This document shows, in pieces, positions 46,274-56,432 of a stretch of DNA of 64,000 nucleotides. The translations under genes were made by a program, and so were the position numbers. Under the pieces are notes generated by a model. That model was not told the origin of the DNA and searched no databases. It was given only the letters and a program-made list of their open reading frames with translations. This DNA comes from Ancylomarina sp. 16SWW S1-10-2 (GTDB taxonomy: Bacteria; Bacteroidota; Bacteroidia; Bacteroidales; Marinifilaceae). The stretch is taken from NCBI RefSeq assembly GCF_009669305.1, contig NZ_SADB01000004.1, positions 154,650 to 218,649 of the forward strand. Direction: 5' to 3'. The stretch's first letter is position 1; every line of letters starts with the position of its first letter.

Positions 46274-46708
46274 TTAACTATTCTTTATTCGTTGTTGTTT
46301 ATTTAAAATAAATATGTTTGTTGCTGAGAATGTTACAATTCCAATGGCGATATATACCAATAACCATTTAGGTTGAACTCTCAGTGAAAACTCGGCTATA
46401 AGTGCACCAACCATTGTAAGTAAACCGAAAAGATTTGTAAGCGTAGCCCATTTTGTAAAAGGAATTTTAAATTTAGTGATAGCGTTATTTTTTATCAAAC
46501 TAAAAACTGCTGTTACTAAATAACCAATTACAACAGCCGAGATTACGATTCCTGTTGATACTCTAAAAAAGGTAGGGTCTATACCTAATGGCTGCGCCAT
46601 TTCGATAAAAGCTTTAACTGAAATATCCCATCCTGCTAATTTTGAAATGGCAAATCGTGATAAAACAATTCCCATTAATAAGTTCGTGATAAATAATACT
46701 TTATTCAT
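46274..46708 (-). CDS. DoxX-like four-helix membrane protein
   Basis: This 144-residue protein has four transmembrane helices (about 5-17, 48-70, 83-103 and 112-132). The pattern SRFAISKLAGWD, then FIEMAQPLGI, is typical of DoxX/DoxD-type proteins, where the first helix ends in K-L and is followed by a conserved P-x-G. Such proteins often accompany peroxide or thiol-stress genes. The gap 45989-46273 between it and the AhpD-like gene contains GATGAGT/ACTCATC arms but no gene. Confidence 0.65.
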   Translation of the reverse strand: MNKVLFITNLLMGIVLSRFAISKLAGWDISVKAFIEMAQPLGIDPTFFRVSTGIVISAVVIGYLVTAVFSLIKNNAITKFKIPFTKWATLTNLFGLLTMVGALIAEFSLRVQPKWLLVYIAIGIVTFSATNIFILNKQQRIKNS

Positions 46709-46752
46709 GATTTTCTATTTTTAACTAATTATTAAATAACGAAACAAGCTTT

Positions 46753-46949
46753 GTGTTGTCTTTGAGCTTATCTCATTTTAAATTACTGATAAATACTTAT
46801 TTTATTTCGTTGATTCTAGTTGATAATATCTTCTCTAATTCTACTTTTGAAACTCGAGTAAATGGAATATTAATTTATTCTAATTCCTTTTTTAAGCATC
46901 TGCATAGATGTTTAGTCATATCCGTTTTGCTAAATAAATTCATTGCTTT
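46753..46949 (-). pseudogene. Possible gene remnant
   Basis: On the minus strand an ATG near 46949 opens MNLFSKTDMTKHLCRCLKK, and the same frame continues after a TAA with INIPFTRVSKVELEKILSTR, then another stop. The pieces read like protein of even composition, so this may be a short decayed gene with in-frame stops. The plus-strand open frame at 46753-47001 is hydrophobic and unconvincing. No family is recognised. Confidence 0.25.
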
Positions 46950-47161
46950 CTCACTTACTTTTCTTCTTTATATTCTTTTTGCTGTGCTATTATTTTTCTA
47001 ATACAAGACAAAACTAAACAATCGCTTAGAAATAAAAATTAATTTAACTTTTATTGTGTAATTTTAATGTATTTAGTTGAATGATAGAATGTAAGTTGTT
47101 GATGAAGGAAGTGGAGTCCAAGCTTGATGTGACTATTTACATTTTTTTATTCCTCTAATAA

Positions 47162-48799
47162 TTATCCTAGACTTTCCAAATGTTTAAATAAATTATCTGA
47201 ACGATCAAGATTCATTTTTTTTCTTAATCTGTATCGCAAGGTGTGCACGCTATCATTTGAAATGCCAAGAAGTTTAGCAATGTCTTTGCTCGAGAAATTC
47301 AGCTTTAGTAGAGCACATAGTTTCTTTTCTCCAGCGGTTATATTTGGGTATGTTGCATTCAGGTTTTTGAAAAATGATTCGTTTACTGATACAAAACGGG
47401 CTTCGAATTGTTTCCAATTTTGAGCATTGCTATTGGAAATTGATTTGAATATTTTTCTTACTTCTAAATCACTGGGTGGAGTCGGAGTATTGGTTAAATT
47501 ATTTTTAAGTTGGATAAATAGTTCATCTTTTTCAATCAATTGCAATGCTGATATGGCTAATTCTTTATTCTTAAGTTCAAAAAGTTCCTTATTCTTACGA
47601 TTCTCAAGTTCTTGATTTGTTTTGGCTAAACTCCGCTCTGTTTGGTGCTTTGTATTTAGGTGTCGAACGTAAAAAAATACGATTATGAATATGAATATCA
47701 TAGTTCCTGAAAATAGCATTTTTTGCAAGAACCAAATTTTATCTTCTTGCTCCAATTGTGCCAATCTTTGTTGTTGAATTAGTTGAGATTGAGCTTCTTT
47801 TTCTTTTCTGAATTCATCACTTATTTCAAATAAAGGTCTGTTGTTTTCACTTCGGCTATCAAATAATTGCTCATTTAGAATTTTGGACTCCCTGAGTTTC
47901 TGATAGGCGTTTTTGTAATCTCCCATGCTCAAATACAGGTTCGATAATTTTTGGTGAACTCTTGGAATATAGTTCATATGACCTTTCGAACTTTCGCTGA
48001 TCTTAATCGATAAATTATAATACTGCTCACTTTTTTTACTGAGTCCTTGCTTTTGATAGGCATCTCCCATAAAAGAATAGAGAATAACCAAATAGGCAGG
48101 TTCATTTTTGAGAAAATATGGCTCAATGGCATGCATTTTCTGAAGAGCTTGTTGAGTGTGGTTTTGGTTCATCTGGTAGTAGCTTTCTTCAGCTAAAAGA
48201 TACTCAATTGCCGATATATTCTCACCTCCAGAGTAATGAATCATGAAACAACTGTCGAGATATGCTTTAGATTTGGGGGCATTGCCTCCTTCACGAAACA
48301 AAGTAGCTAAACCATAATAATTTGCGCTAAGGCTATGTTTGGGAATTTTTCCCTGCTTTAAAAGTTCTTTTTTGATTTTTAATGAAGATTGAAAATAGCT
48401 AATCGCTTCATTCTCTCTTTCGAAAAATGAATAGAGCCATGCAATTTGCTCGTGCGATCGAGCTATGGTTCTTAAATCTTTAATTTTGTCGGCTAATAAA
48501 AGAACATTCCAAAATTGTTGATAAGCCAGAGAATAGGAAGCATGGTTGGAATAGATGTTACCAAGTCTCGAAAGAGTTTTAATTGCCATTAGCGTATCTC
48601 CATTTTCAATTTGGTTTGAATATTCATTTTGAAGTTTATAAACCGTCTCTTCAGAATATTGTGAGGTAAGCTGATTGTCAGAATCAAAATTATAAAGAGG
48701 CGTAACAATAGTGTCGTTTAAACTTAAATTCGACGAATCTTTAGCAAAAACAAATATCGGTTGAAATAAAAGTAAAAGTATAAAAAGTCTATATAGCAT
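47162..48799 (-). CDS. TPR-domain transcriptional regulator with LuxR-type HTH
   Basis: The start at ATG 48799 gives 545 residues with a signal or anchor (MLYRLFILLLLFQPIFVFA). Residues 40-330 hold TPR repeats (AISYFQSSLKIKKELLKQGK, SKKSEQYYNLSIKISE). A transmembrane helix follows near 370-390 (FSGTMIFIFIIVFFYVRHL), then a coiled coil and a C-terminal helix-turn-helix (TAGEKKLCALLKLNFSSKDI, GISNDSVHTLRYRLRKKM). This is the Bacteroidota type of membrane-tethered regulator that senses periplasmic signals. It is divergent from the GH2-GH117 pair and is the obvious candidate to control it. Confidence 0.88.
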   Translation of the reverse strand: MLYRLFILLLLFQPIFVFAKDSSNLSLNDTIVTPLYNFDSDNQLTSQYSEETVYKLQNEYSNQIENGDTLMAIKTLSRLGNIYSNHASYSLAYQQFWNVLLLADKIKDLRTIARSHEQIAWLYSFFERENEAISYFQSSLKIKKELLKQGKIPKHSLSANYYGLATLFREGGNAPKSKAYLDSCFMIHYSGGENISAIEYLLAEESYYQMNQNHTQQALQKMHAIEPYFLKNEPAYLVILYSFMGDAYQKQGLSKKSEQYYNLSIKISESSKGHMNYIPRVHQKLSNLYLSMGDYKNAYQKLRESKILNEQLFDSRSENNRPLFEISDEFRKEKEAQSQLIQQQRLAQLEQEDKIWFLQKMLFSGTMIFIFIIVFFYVRHLNTKHQTERSLAKTNQELENRKNKELFELKNKELAISALQLIEKDELFIQLKNNLTNTPTPPSDLEVRKIFKSISNSNAQNWKQFEARFVSVNESFFKNLNATYPNITAGEKKLCALLKLNFSSKDIAKLLGISNDSVHTLRYRLRKKMNLDRSDNLFKHLESLG

Positions 48800-49005
48800 T
48801 GGAAAGCTTTGTAGGGTTGTGTAATTTATCAATTAGTTGGTTTATAGGTGTAAAGATATTTATTTGTATTTGTTTGTTCAGAAAAAAAGTGCGCAAAAAG
48901 AGGGGGCGTTTAGTTTTTGTTCATGTAAAAAGTTCTTTATTGCTCACATTTCAATGCATATTTGGTTTAGATTATATAAAACACCACTAAATATTTTATA
49001 CTGGT

Positions 49006-51531
49006 ATGATAAATAAAATAATGATTGGATTGTTGTTCTTATTAATGATTGGATGTCAATCTAATCAAAATCGGGAACGTGAATTGGATTTTAATTTTGG
49101 ATGGAAATTTTCCTTAGAGCATGCGAATGATGCTTATGCGGTTAATTTGGTTGATAGTTCTTGGAGAGATGTTAACCTTCCTCACGATTGGAGTATCGAG
49201 TTTCCTTTTGACTCTATAAAAGGAGAAGGATGTACTGGATATCTGCCTGGAGGTTTGGGATGGTATCGCAAACATTTTACTTTAGAGGGTTCAGCTGATG
49301 AATTAACCTATGTACTATTCGATGGGGTTTATAATAATTCTGAAGTTTGGTTGAATGGTAAAAGAGTAGGTGAGCATCCTTATGGATATTCTCCATTCTA
49401 TTTTGATTTAACTCCTTACTTAAATCCAGCAGGAAAAGATAATGTTTTGGCCGTAAAGGTTGACCATACTAGATATGCTGATAGTAGATGGTATACGGGT
49501 TCTGGTATTTACAGAAATGTAAAATTGATACGTGTTAATAAATTGCACATTCCAATTTGGGGTCGTTTTATTACAACACCTGAAGTATCTACTGAGAAGG
49601 CTACAGTATCAATAGATATTACAGTAGCTAATGATTTTGAAACAAATAAATCGCTTCAAATCATCACCGAATTTTATTCTCCCAATGGAGAGAAAGTAAA
49701 AGAAATAGTTTCTGATACTATTGAGTTGATTCCCGGTGAAAAAACTTTAAAACAGACTGTTGTTATTGACAATCCGATGTTGTGGAGTGTTGATACACCT
49801 AATTTATACAAGGCTGTTTCGAGATTGGTACAAGGAGATAATAGTGTAGATGTATATGAATCTACTTTTGGAATTCGTTCCATTCGTTTCGATAAGGATC
49901 AAGGATTCTTTCTGAATGATGTAAATATGAAAATTAAAGGAGTATGTCAGCATCATGATGGTGGATTAGTAGGTGCGGCTGTTCCAAAAGGAGTTTGGCG
50001 CCGACGTTTACAAATTTTGAAAGATGGTGGATGTAATGCTCTTCGAATTGCACACAATCCGGCATCAGATGAATTGCTTGACTTATGTGATGAAATGGGA
50101 TTTTTGGTTCAGGATGAGTTTTTCGATGAGTGGGATTATCCAAAAGACAAACGTTTAAACATGAAAGAGAGTCATGATGATTACATTACTCGAGGATATG
50201 GAGAGCATTTTCAAGAATGGGCTCAATTCGATTTGAAGAATACCATGTTGGCTCACAGAAATCATCCATCTGTTTTTCAATGGAGTATTGGAAACGAGAT
50301 TGAGTGGACCTATCCTCGCAATAAAAAGGCGACTGGTTTCTTCAATAATATGAATTGGGAAGGTGGGTATTTTTGGTCACAACCGCCATTCTCTCCTGAG
50401 AAAATTCGTTCAGAATACAATAAAATGCCTGCAATGGAGCATACAATTGGAGAAACAGCAAATAAATTAGCTCGCTGGACCAAAGAGTTGGATACAAGTC
50501 GTCCGGTGATTGCAAATTGTATTTTACCTTCGGCTAGTTTCGAAACAGGATATACTGATGCATTGGATATTGTTGGTTTTAGTTACCGACGCGTAATGTA
50601 TGATTACGCAAAGAAGAATTATCCAAATAAGATTGTAATGGGTACCGAAAACTTAGGTCAATGGCATGAGTGGAAGGCAATAGAAGATCGTCCATTTGTG
50701 TCTGGAACTTTTCTTTGGACGGGAACAGACTACCTTGGTGAATCAAATGGACATTGGCCAAAGAAAGCGACCGCAAGTGGTTTAGTTGATTTAGCGGCAT
50801 TTCCAAAACCATCTTACCATATGTATAAAACACTATGGTCTGATGAGCCGCACATTTATATTTGTTCAAATTCTACTAAAGATTCTCAATATGAGGTGAA
50901 TAAATCTGGAAAGGTGATTGAAAAGAAACCAGGTGCTTGGAAACATGCTTTGTGGGAATGGTATAATGTAATTGAGCATTGGAATTATGCAACAGAAAAG
51001 GATGTAATTGTTGAAGTGATTTCTAATTGCCCGAAAGTTGAACTTTTCTTGAATGGTGAATCATTGGGAATAAAAAGCTTGAGTGATTTTGAAGATCGGA
51101 TTTATAAGTGGGCAGTTCCTTATCAAAAGGGTAAGTTAGAGGCAAAAGGAGTAAAGGATGGTCAGGAAATAAGTGCTAATATTGCAACATCAACAGAACC
51201 TGTGAGTATTCAACTATCGGTAGATAAAACAAGTTTAAATGCTGATGGTTACGAAGTAGCTCATATTATAGCTCAACTTTACGATAAAGATAACAATCCG
51301 GTGATTATAAATGAGGCAAGCATCAGTTTTGAATTGGAAGGAAATATTAAGTTATTGGGTGTGGATAATGGATCGGCTTCTAGTACACAGACCTATCAAT
51401 CGAATACCGTTCGAACCAATAAGGGACGTTGTTTATTGATTGTGCAGTCAACTAGGAAATCGGGTGTTGTGAAAATATCGGCCTTGTCAGGTTCGATCAA
51501 GAGTGATGTCATTCAGTTGACTATTAAGTAG
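49006..51531 (+). CDS. GH2-family beta-galactosidase-type lipoprotein
   Basis: This 841-residue protein begins with a lipoprotein signal (LLFLLMIGC). The GH2 order is complete: sugar-binding jelly roll ([29 protein letters not shown]), immunoglobulin-like domain, then a TIM barrel with general acid Glu431 in [11 protein letters not shown] and nucleophile Glu548 in [11 protein letters not shown]. Two beta domains follow (about 620-841). It should remove a beta-linked terminal sugar at the cell surface or in the periplasm. It lies 30 bases before the GH117-like gene in one operon, so the target may be a red-algal galactan. Confidence 0.93.
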   Translation: MINKIMIGLLFLLMIGCQSNQNRERELDFNFGWKFSLEHANDAYAVNLVDSSWRDVNLPHDWSIEFPFDSIKGEGCTGYLPGGLGWYRKHFTLEGSADELTYVLFDGVYNNSEVWLNGKRVGEHPYGYSPFYFDLTPYLNPAGKDNVLAVKVDHTRYADSRWYTGSGIYRNVKLIRVNKLHIPIWGRFITTPEVSTEKATVSIDITVANDFETNKSLQIITEFYSPNGEKVKEIVSDTIELIPGEKTLKQTVVIDNPMLWSVDTPNLYKAVSRLVQGDNSVDVYESTFGIRSIRFDKDQGFFLNDVNMKIKGVCQHHDGGLVGAAVPKGVWRRRLQILKDGGCNALRIAHNPASDELLDLCDEMGFLVQDEFFDEWDYPKDKRLNMKESHDDYITRGYGEHFQEWAQFDLKNTMLAHRNHPSVFQWSIGNEIEWTYPRNKKATGFFNNMNWEGGYFWSQPPFSPEKIRSEYNKMPAMEHTIGETANKLARWTKELDTSRPVIANCILPSASFETGYTDALDIVGFSYRRVMYDYAKKNYPNKIVMGTENLGQWHEWKAIEDRPFVSGTFLWTGTDYLGESNGHWPKKATASGLVDLAAFPKPSYHMYKTLWSDEPHIYICSNSTKDSQYEVNKSGKVIEKKPGAWKHALWEWYNVIEHWNYATEKDVIVEVISNCPKVELFLNGESLGIKSLSDFEDRIYKWAVPYQKGKLEAKGVKDGQEISANIATSTEPVSIQLSVDKTSLNADGYEVAHIIAQLYDKDNNPVIINEASISFELEGNIKLLGVDNGSASSTQTYQSNTVRTNKGRCLLIVQSTRKSGVVKISALSGSIKSDVIQLTIK

Positions 51532-51561
51532 TTTAAAATAGAATAAAATAATTTTTCAATT

Positions 51562-52833
51562 ATGATACGAAGAACATTATCTAGGATACTGTTGATAGCG
51601 ACGGGGGCTTTATTTGTTCTAGGATGTGAGGCTCAAAGACAAGAGGCTGGCGGTTTTCCTTTTAAGTTACCCAATGAAAAGCCTAATAGAGCATTAAGTG
51701 CTGCTATGGAACGCAATTATGATGCTTATTTAGCACCTATTCCACAGGAAAATGAACTTTACACACAGTTTAAATATACCGAACTAAAAGGCTTTGATTA
51801 CAATGATCATGATGGAACTATTTCTCGAAGAGATCCTTCAAAGGTGATTTTTGCCAAAGGGAAATATTACGTGTGGTACACACATCGTGATTCACCAACA
51901 CCACCTCAAGGTGCTGCAAAATGTAACGATACAATTCCATCGAGTGATTGGGATTTGTGTGATATTTGGTATGCTACAAGTAAAGACGGATTTACTTGGG
52001 AGGAGCAAGGTGTAGCAGTTCCTCGTCCTCCAAAACCAAATGTAGGTTGGCGTTCGGTTGCTACAACTGATATTTTGGAATGGAAAGGTAAATATTATCT
52101 ATACTATCAGGGTTTTCAGGAAGCTAGTGGTAAACGTGGTGATGATTGTCCGGTAGCTGTTTCTTATGCGGATTCTCCTGATGGTCCTTGGGTTGCATAC
52201 AATAAAATCGTAATTCCAAACGGTGGAGAAGGAGAGTGGGATCAGTATTCTATTCACGATCCATATCCATTGGTATACAAAGGAAAGATTTATTTGTATT
52301 ATAAGTCAGATGCAAATGGACAGCCTAATTTAGTGCGTATGCAAGGTTTAGCTACTGCTGATAATCCATTGGGACCCTTTACAAAATGTCCTTTAAATCC
52401 GGTGATTAACTCAGGACATGAAACTACACTTTTTCCTTTTAAAGAGGGAATAGCAGCTTTGGTAATTCGTGATGGTAACGAGCACAATACCATTCAGTAT
52501 GCAAAAGATGGAGTGAATTTTAACATTGCTTCTATGGTTACATTAATGCCAAATGCAGGTGGTCCTTTTATTCCGGATGCTTTTACTGATACCAAAGATG
52601 GTAGAGGAATTACTTGGGGAATTTCACATTTAACTACTGTTACTGGTTGGAAAACGAATCATGCAATTTTATTGCGTTTCGATTGTGATTTGAGTCAGGA
52701 TGTGAACGATATAGGGATGAAAAGGACACATGAATATAATAAGCCTGAATATTACTTTAAGCATGGCTTAAATGGGAAGCAAAAGAAACGTATTGAAGAA
52801 GAAAATAAGGCAATTCAGAAAGCCAAAAAATAA
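51562..52833 (+). CDS. GH117-like five-bladed beta-propeller glycosidase, lipoprotein
   Basis: This 423-residue protein has a lipobox (FVLGC). The propeller features match GH117 (and the related GH43 clan): RRDPSKVIFAKGKYYVWYTH, SSDWDLCDIWYATSKDGFTW, GKYYLYYQGFQE, VSYADSPDGPW, YSIHDPYPLVYKGKIYLYYK, and a late His in SGHETTLFPF. GH117 enzymes remove alpha-1,3-linked 3,6-anhydro-L-galactose from agar oligosaccharides, which fits a partner beta-galactosidase. Assignment to GH117 rather than GH43 is from recalled motif order. No sulfatase or SusC/SusD genes are in the window. Confidence 0.75.
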   Translation: MIRRTLSRILLIATGALFVLGCEAQRQEAGGFPFKLPNEKPNRALSAAMERNYDAYLAPIPQENELYTQFKYTELKGFDYNDHDGTISRRDPSKVIFAKGKYYVWYTHRDSPTPPQGAAKCNDTIPSSDWDLCDIWYATSKDGFTWEEQGVAVPRPPKPNVGWRSVATTDILEWKGKYYLYYQGFQEASGKRGDDCPVAVSYADSPDGPWVAYNKIVIPNGGEGEWDQYSIHDPYPLVYKGKIYLYYKSDANGQPNLVRMQGLATADNPLGPFTKCPLNPVINSGHETTLFPFKEGIAALVIRDGNEHNTIQYAKDGVNFNIASMVTLMPNAGGPFIPDAFTDTKDGRGITWGISHLTTVTGWKTNHAILLRFDCDLSQDVNDIGMKRTHEYNKPEYYFKHGLNGKQKKRIEEENKAIQKAKK

Positions 52834-52863
52834 CAAATAAAATAGCCATTTTATGGCAATGAA

Positions 52864-52900
52864 AAAGGCCACTGCAATTCAATTTGTAGTGGCCTTTCTT
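52864..52900 (+). terminator. Terminator of the GH2-GH117 operon
   Basis: A 14-bp stem with one G-T pair, AAAGGCCACTGCAA and TTGTAGTGGCCTTT, is followed by CTT. It begins 31 bases after the stop. Confidence 0.85.
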
Positions 52901-53000
52901 ATTTACAAGTATTTATGATGTCTGCACTTTTAAATTTAGAGAGTTTTTGGTCAAGTTGTTCTATGAGTAGTTTTTTTGTTTCTCACCAGGTATCTGTTTT

Positions 53001-53108
53001 ATACATATAAGTATGTAAATTGGAGTAAATATATATAAATGTATAATATATCAAATTATAAAATACATATAAGTATTCTTTTGGGAATATATAAATACAT
53101 ATACGTAT
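53001..53108. promoter_or_regulatory. Three iterated near-palindromic operator-like sites
   Basis: The 14-base motif ATACATATA(A/C)GTAT occurs at 53001-53014, 53063-53076 and 53095-53108. Each copy matches its own reverse complement at 12 of 14 bases. Spacings of 62 and 32 bases are close to whole helical turns. Nothing is encoded at this spot; it lies in the gap before the convergent clcA gene. Confidence 0.5.
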
Positions 53109-53148
53109 GATTATAATGTTGTAAAAAGGTCCAGTCTTTAATTAAAAC

Positions 53149-53172
53149 AACGGTTAGTATAAGAATAGTAGC
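53149..53172 (+). repeat. Second copy of a dispersed 24-base repeat
   Basis: These bases match 7635-7658 at 23 of 24 positions, including GTATAAGAATAGTAGC. At 7.6 kb the same sequence is one arm of a long palindrome; here its partner arm is absent. The remainder of 52900-53300 has no gene. Confidence 0.6.
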
Positions 53173-53301
53173 TGACGACTACGTGACACTTTCTTGTCAA
53201 GATACACAAAAATTGCAGCGAGCTAATATTCTTAGATTTACTCCAACTTCGGTTGTTACTTTTTCATGTATATCCTTACCTGCGGGATCTTATTCTATTC
53301 A

Positions 53302-54645
53302 TTAAATTTGATTATCAGGCGTTGAATTTGCCAGAGTACGTTTTAATAAACTTGTATAAATTGGTTTATTTCCAAGTAGGGCAGTAAATACCGAAGCAGT
53401 AACTGTGGTAGCTATTAAAGGTAAAATTAATTCATAATTTGAAGTCATTTCTATGGCAAGCACCAATCCTGTAAGAGGTGCTCTAACAGTTGCTGCAAAA
53501 ATGCCAGCCATTCCTGCAACAGCGAAAACACCTGGGTGCGAAATGAAAGTGGGGAAAAAGTGTTGCATGATAATTCCAAACAGCATGCCAAGAATAACTC
53601 CAAGTGTTAGCATTGGTAAAAAAATACCTCCTGGAACACCAGAAGCATAGCTAAAAAATGATAATAGCATTCTTGCAATAAATAAAAATAATAAAAAATA
53701 TAAGGTGAAAGAATTATCGAGTATTTTAGTAATTGTATCATATCCACCACCTATCATGTCTGGGGATATAATACCTATTATTGCTATAACCAAGCCTACA
53801 AATATTCCTGTATAGATGATTGGGGTTTTAGTAGTGAATTTAAATAAATCTAATGAAATGATAAGTAGTTTATTATATAAATAACCGATAACACCACATA
53901 GTAAACCCAGAATTATAAATAGCCATAGTCCAAATGTATTTGGGTTTGGAAAAACCATCATTTGTATAATTGGTTTAGATTCAACTAAGGCTCTAACAGT
54001 AAAATCGGCTGTTCCCGCACCAATCATAATAGCAGCCACAGAATAAAAGTTAAATTTAAAATGGCCGTGCATTTCTTCAATAACAAAAATAATACCTGCA
54101 AAAGGGGCATTAAAAGCACTTGCAAGTCCTGCAGCAGCACCGGCAGACTCCAATGGGTTATTTTCAATATCCGATTGCCCTAAAGTATCCTTAATCATTT
54201 TACCAATATTGGCACCCAATTGAATCGTCGGTCCTTCACGACCTAACAGTAATCCACTTCCCAAAGAAAATAATGAGGCAATAAATTTTATTGGTAATAC
54301 TCTTTTCCAGCGCATAGGTCGTGTGCCATCCAATGCGCCTTCTATTTCTTGAACGCCACTGCCTGAAGCTTCGGGTGCAAATTTTCGAACTAAAAATAAG
54401 GCAATACTTATTCCTGTAATTGCAAACAAAATTGGCCATAGCCAACTTATGAATCCGGAATTTCCTGCATTTGCATATAAGTTGAGTCTAAAATTTTCGA
54501 TATAACTAAGTGTTATTCTAAAAAGAGCACCAACAAGGCCTGCGATAAGCCCAATTATGAGTGCATAAAATAATAGCCTGAAGTTTTTTGTATCCTCATT
54601 TGTATATCGTTGATATTCCTTAAAAAATGGATTAAGCTTCATCAT
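53302..54645 (-). CDS. clcA: ClC-family chloride channel or Cl-/H+ antiporter
   Basis: This 447-residue protein has about 14-16 membrane helices. ClC signatures are present: GSGVQEIEGAL (the GSGIP site with Val-Gln replacing Ile-Pro), GREGPTIQLGANIG with the gating Glu, VIEEMHGHF with a second Glu at the proton-transfer position, and GVPGGIFLPMLTLG. Both key glutamates suggest an antiporter rather than a passive channel. There is no C-terminal CBS domain. It is 30 bases downstream of marC in the same direction. Confidence 0.93.
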   Translation of the reverse strand: MMKLNPFFKEYQRYTNEDTKNFRLLFYALIIGLIAGLVGALFRITLSYIENFRLNLYANAGNSGFISWLWPILFAITGISIALFLVRKFAPEASGSGVQEIEGALDGTRPMRWKRVLPIKFIASLFSLGSGLLLGREGPTIQLGANIGKMIKDTLGQSDIENNPLESAGAAAGLASAFNAPFAGIIFVIEEMHGHFKFNFYSVAAIMIGAGTADFTVRALVESKPIIQMMVFPNPNTFGLWLFIILGLLCGVIGYLYNKLLIISLDLFKFTTKTPIIYTGIFVGLVIAIIGIISPDMIGGGYDTITKILDNSFTLYFLLFLFIARMLLSFFSYASGVPGGIFLPMLTLGVILGMLFGIIMQHFFPTFISHPGVFAVAGMAGIFAATVRAPLTGLVLAIEMTSNYELILPLIATTVTASVFTALLGNKPIYTSLLKRTLANSTPDNQI

Positions 54646-54675
54646 GAATCAATTGAGTTTATTTTTTTGATTAAC

Positions 54676-55293
54676 CTAAGCTAGGTTAAACGCTAGTTTT
54701 ATTCCTTGAATGAGCATTCCAATTCCCATTATTGAAAGAATTAAACCCATTATTTTGCCTATAACTGTTATTATATTGTGGCCTATTTTTTCAACGATAT
54801 ATTCGCTAAAACTGAAAGCTAAGTAAGTGATGTAACATATAATTGCAAAAATTAAAATAACTATTCCAATATGAAAATAATTATTATCGGAAACAAAATT
54901 CATAGCGGTAACAATTGTACCCGGACCAGCTAATATTGGAATTGCTAAGGGGGATATCGCAACATTTTCATCAATTTTTGCTTCTTTTATATGTGTTATA
55001 TTCGATTTTTTTGATTGAAGCATTTCAAAACCAACATAAAAGAGTAAAATACCACCTGTTATTTTAAAGGCGGGGATTGTAATACCAAATAATTCAAATA
55101 TAAATTTACCTAGTACTACAAATACAAAAACTATTAAAAATGCAGTTATTGTTGCTTTTTTATTAATCCTATTTTTCGTTGTTTCATCGGCATCTTGAGC
55201 TAATGACAAGAAAATAGGAATATTGGCAATGGGGTTCATTATTGCAAAGAAACCTGTAAATACCGATAAGGAGTATATCAAATATTCTGTCAT
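54676..55293 (-). CDS. marC: MarC-family (UPF0056) inner-membrane protein
   Basis: This 205-residue protein has six transmembrane helices. The family signatures are FFAIMNPIANIPIFLSLAQD near the N-terminus, GGILLFYVGFEMLQSKKS, and PLAIPILAGPGTIVTAM in the middle. MarC proteins are conserved integral membrane proteins, annotated NAAT transporters in some genomes, with no settled substrate. It is co-oriented with clcA and probably shares its transcript. Confidence 0.9.
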   Translation of the reverse strand: MTEYLIYSLSVFTGFFAIMNPIANIPIFLSLAQDADETTKNRINKKATITAFLIVFVFVVLGKFIFELFGITIPAFKITGGILLFYVGFEMLQSKKSNITHIKEAKIDENVAISPLAIPILAGPGTIVTAMNFVSDNNYFHIGIVILIFAIICYITYLAFSFSEYIVEKIGHNIITVIGKIMGLILSIMGIGMLIQGIKLAFNLA

Positions 55294-55477
55294 ATCACTA
55301 TTCGTTTAAATTTTCCGTATTCACTCGTTTCCACTCAAGCAGGTAACGGTTGACTGAAAAATGTAGGGCATTATTAGTAATAAACTCAGCCAAGCATAAA
55401 GTTCATTAAGAACAGGGAACTTGCTTAAGCCATTATCTACCCAATGTTTTTATAGCCTTCGTTATGAGGGGATCTTA

Positions 55478-56179
55478 TTAAAAAAACTTCCTATTATCAG
55501 TTACAAGATTTGTATTGTCAAAATGGCCGTTGTCAAAATCAATTCTATCTGCCTTAACTGCAACAGGGAAGAAGCTATTACCACTTGATACCATTTTTAA
55601 TTTGCTTTCACTAAGCATTGAAAAATCAAGCTTTCCGTCAACAATTTCATTTAGCTTAACAACTAAGTTTGTGTCTAAAGAATAATCAGTCTCAATTTCT
55701 ACGACAAGATTTTTGGCAAATAAAATACCTGATATGACTAATATATTATCTTGATTAGCATTCTTTAGCAATGCTTTATTAGGATGCTTAAAATCAGCAT
55801 TTGATAGATAATTTTGAATTTCTCCGATTGGTACTTCTCTTGTTACCGAATTATCATAACTAATTGTTACTTTTTTTCCTGATTTAACTTCTGAAGAAAG
55901 TTCAAATGTTCCTAATCCTAAGGATTTTAGAATTTCGTCTAGTAATGATATGCCGATATTAAATCTGTATTCATCTTTTGTAGTGGAATCTATATTTAGT
56001 GCTATATTCTCCACCTGATTTAAGTCAACCTTACTTGTAAAAGCATGGTCAATATGAGAATAATATATCTGAACATCATTAAAAGGTTTTTTCAACCATA
56101 ATTGTAATAAATTATGATTTCTTATTGGCCCCTCAATTAAATCGTAGCCTTGATCTCTTAACGTTTTTGTAAGACTCAT
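55478..56179 (-). CDS. Putative bacterial gasdermin (pore-forming domain) without an adjacent protease
   Basis: This 233-residue protein has no signal peptide. The order of features matches bacterial gasdermins as I recall them: an opening LRDQGYDLIEGPIRNHNLLQ, the helix-strand unit FNIGISLLDEILKSLGLGTF, a strand pair around KKVTISYDNSVTREV, then IQNYLSNADFKHP, a DNILVISGILFAKNLVVEI strand, IVDGKLDFS, and an ending FPVAVKADRIDFDNGHF resembling the VFGFQAVRI-type close. About 15 residues follow, which could be a short autoinhibitory tail. There is no N-terminal cysteine for palmitoylation. Neighbours are marC and a methyltransferase; no caspase-like protease is adjacent. The call needs a profile search. 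Confidence 0.6.
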   Translation of the reverse strand: MSLTKTLRDQGYDLIEGPIRNHNLLQLWLKKPFNDVQIYYSHIDHAFTSKVDLNQVENIALNIDSTTKDEYRFNIGISLLDEILKSLGLGTFELSSEVKSGKKVTISYDNSVTREVPIGEIQNYLSNADFKHPNKALLKNANQDNILVISGILFAKNLVVEIETDYSLDTNLVVKLNEIVDGKLDFSMLSESKLKMVSSGNSFFPVAVKADRIDFDNGHFDNTNLVTDNRKFF

Positions 56180-56367
56180 TTTTAATTTAGTTTTTTATTG
56201 ATTGCTTACTTCCTTTTATAGTCATTTTTCAGCTTGTTCAGACTGTTTTAATTGCCCGTAATGGTCTTGCTACATTTTGTGCTTTATCATTTTCTATTTT
56301 TCTGAGTATGGCTTAGTTAAACTATTTGTCTGATTTTGTTCAACTAACATTTTGTATAACAAAACAG

Positions 56368-56401
56368 TGTAATAAGAAATAGTAATTTATTTCTTATTAC
56401 A
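56368..56401 (-). terminator. Hairpin between the methyltransferase and the gasdermin-like gene
   Basis: TGTAATAAGAAAT (56368-56380) and ATTTCTTATTACA (56389-56401) form a perfect 13-bp stem with an 8-base loop, 32 bases beyond the methyltransferase stop. A T run is weak (CTGTTTTG). It suggests that the gasdermin-like gene has its own promoter. Confidence 0.5.
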
Positions 56402-56432
56402 TTTTATACATAGCTAAATAGGTTGAGAATTT

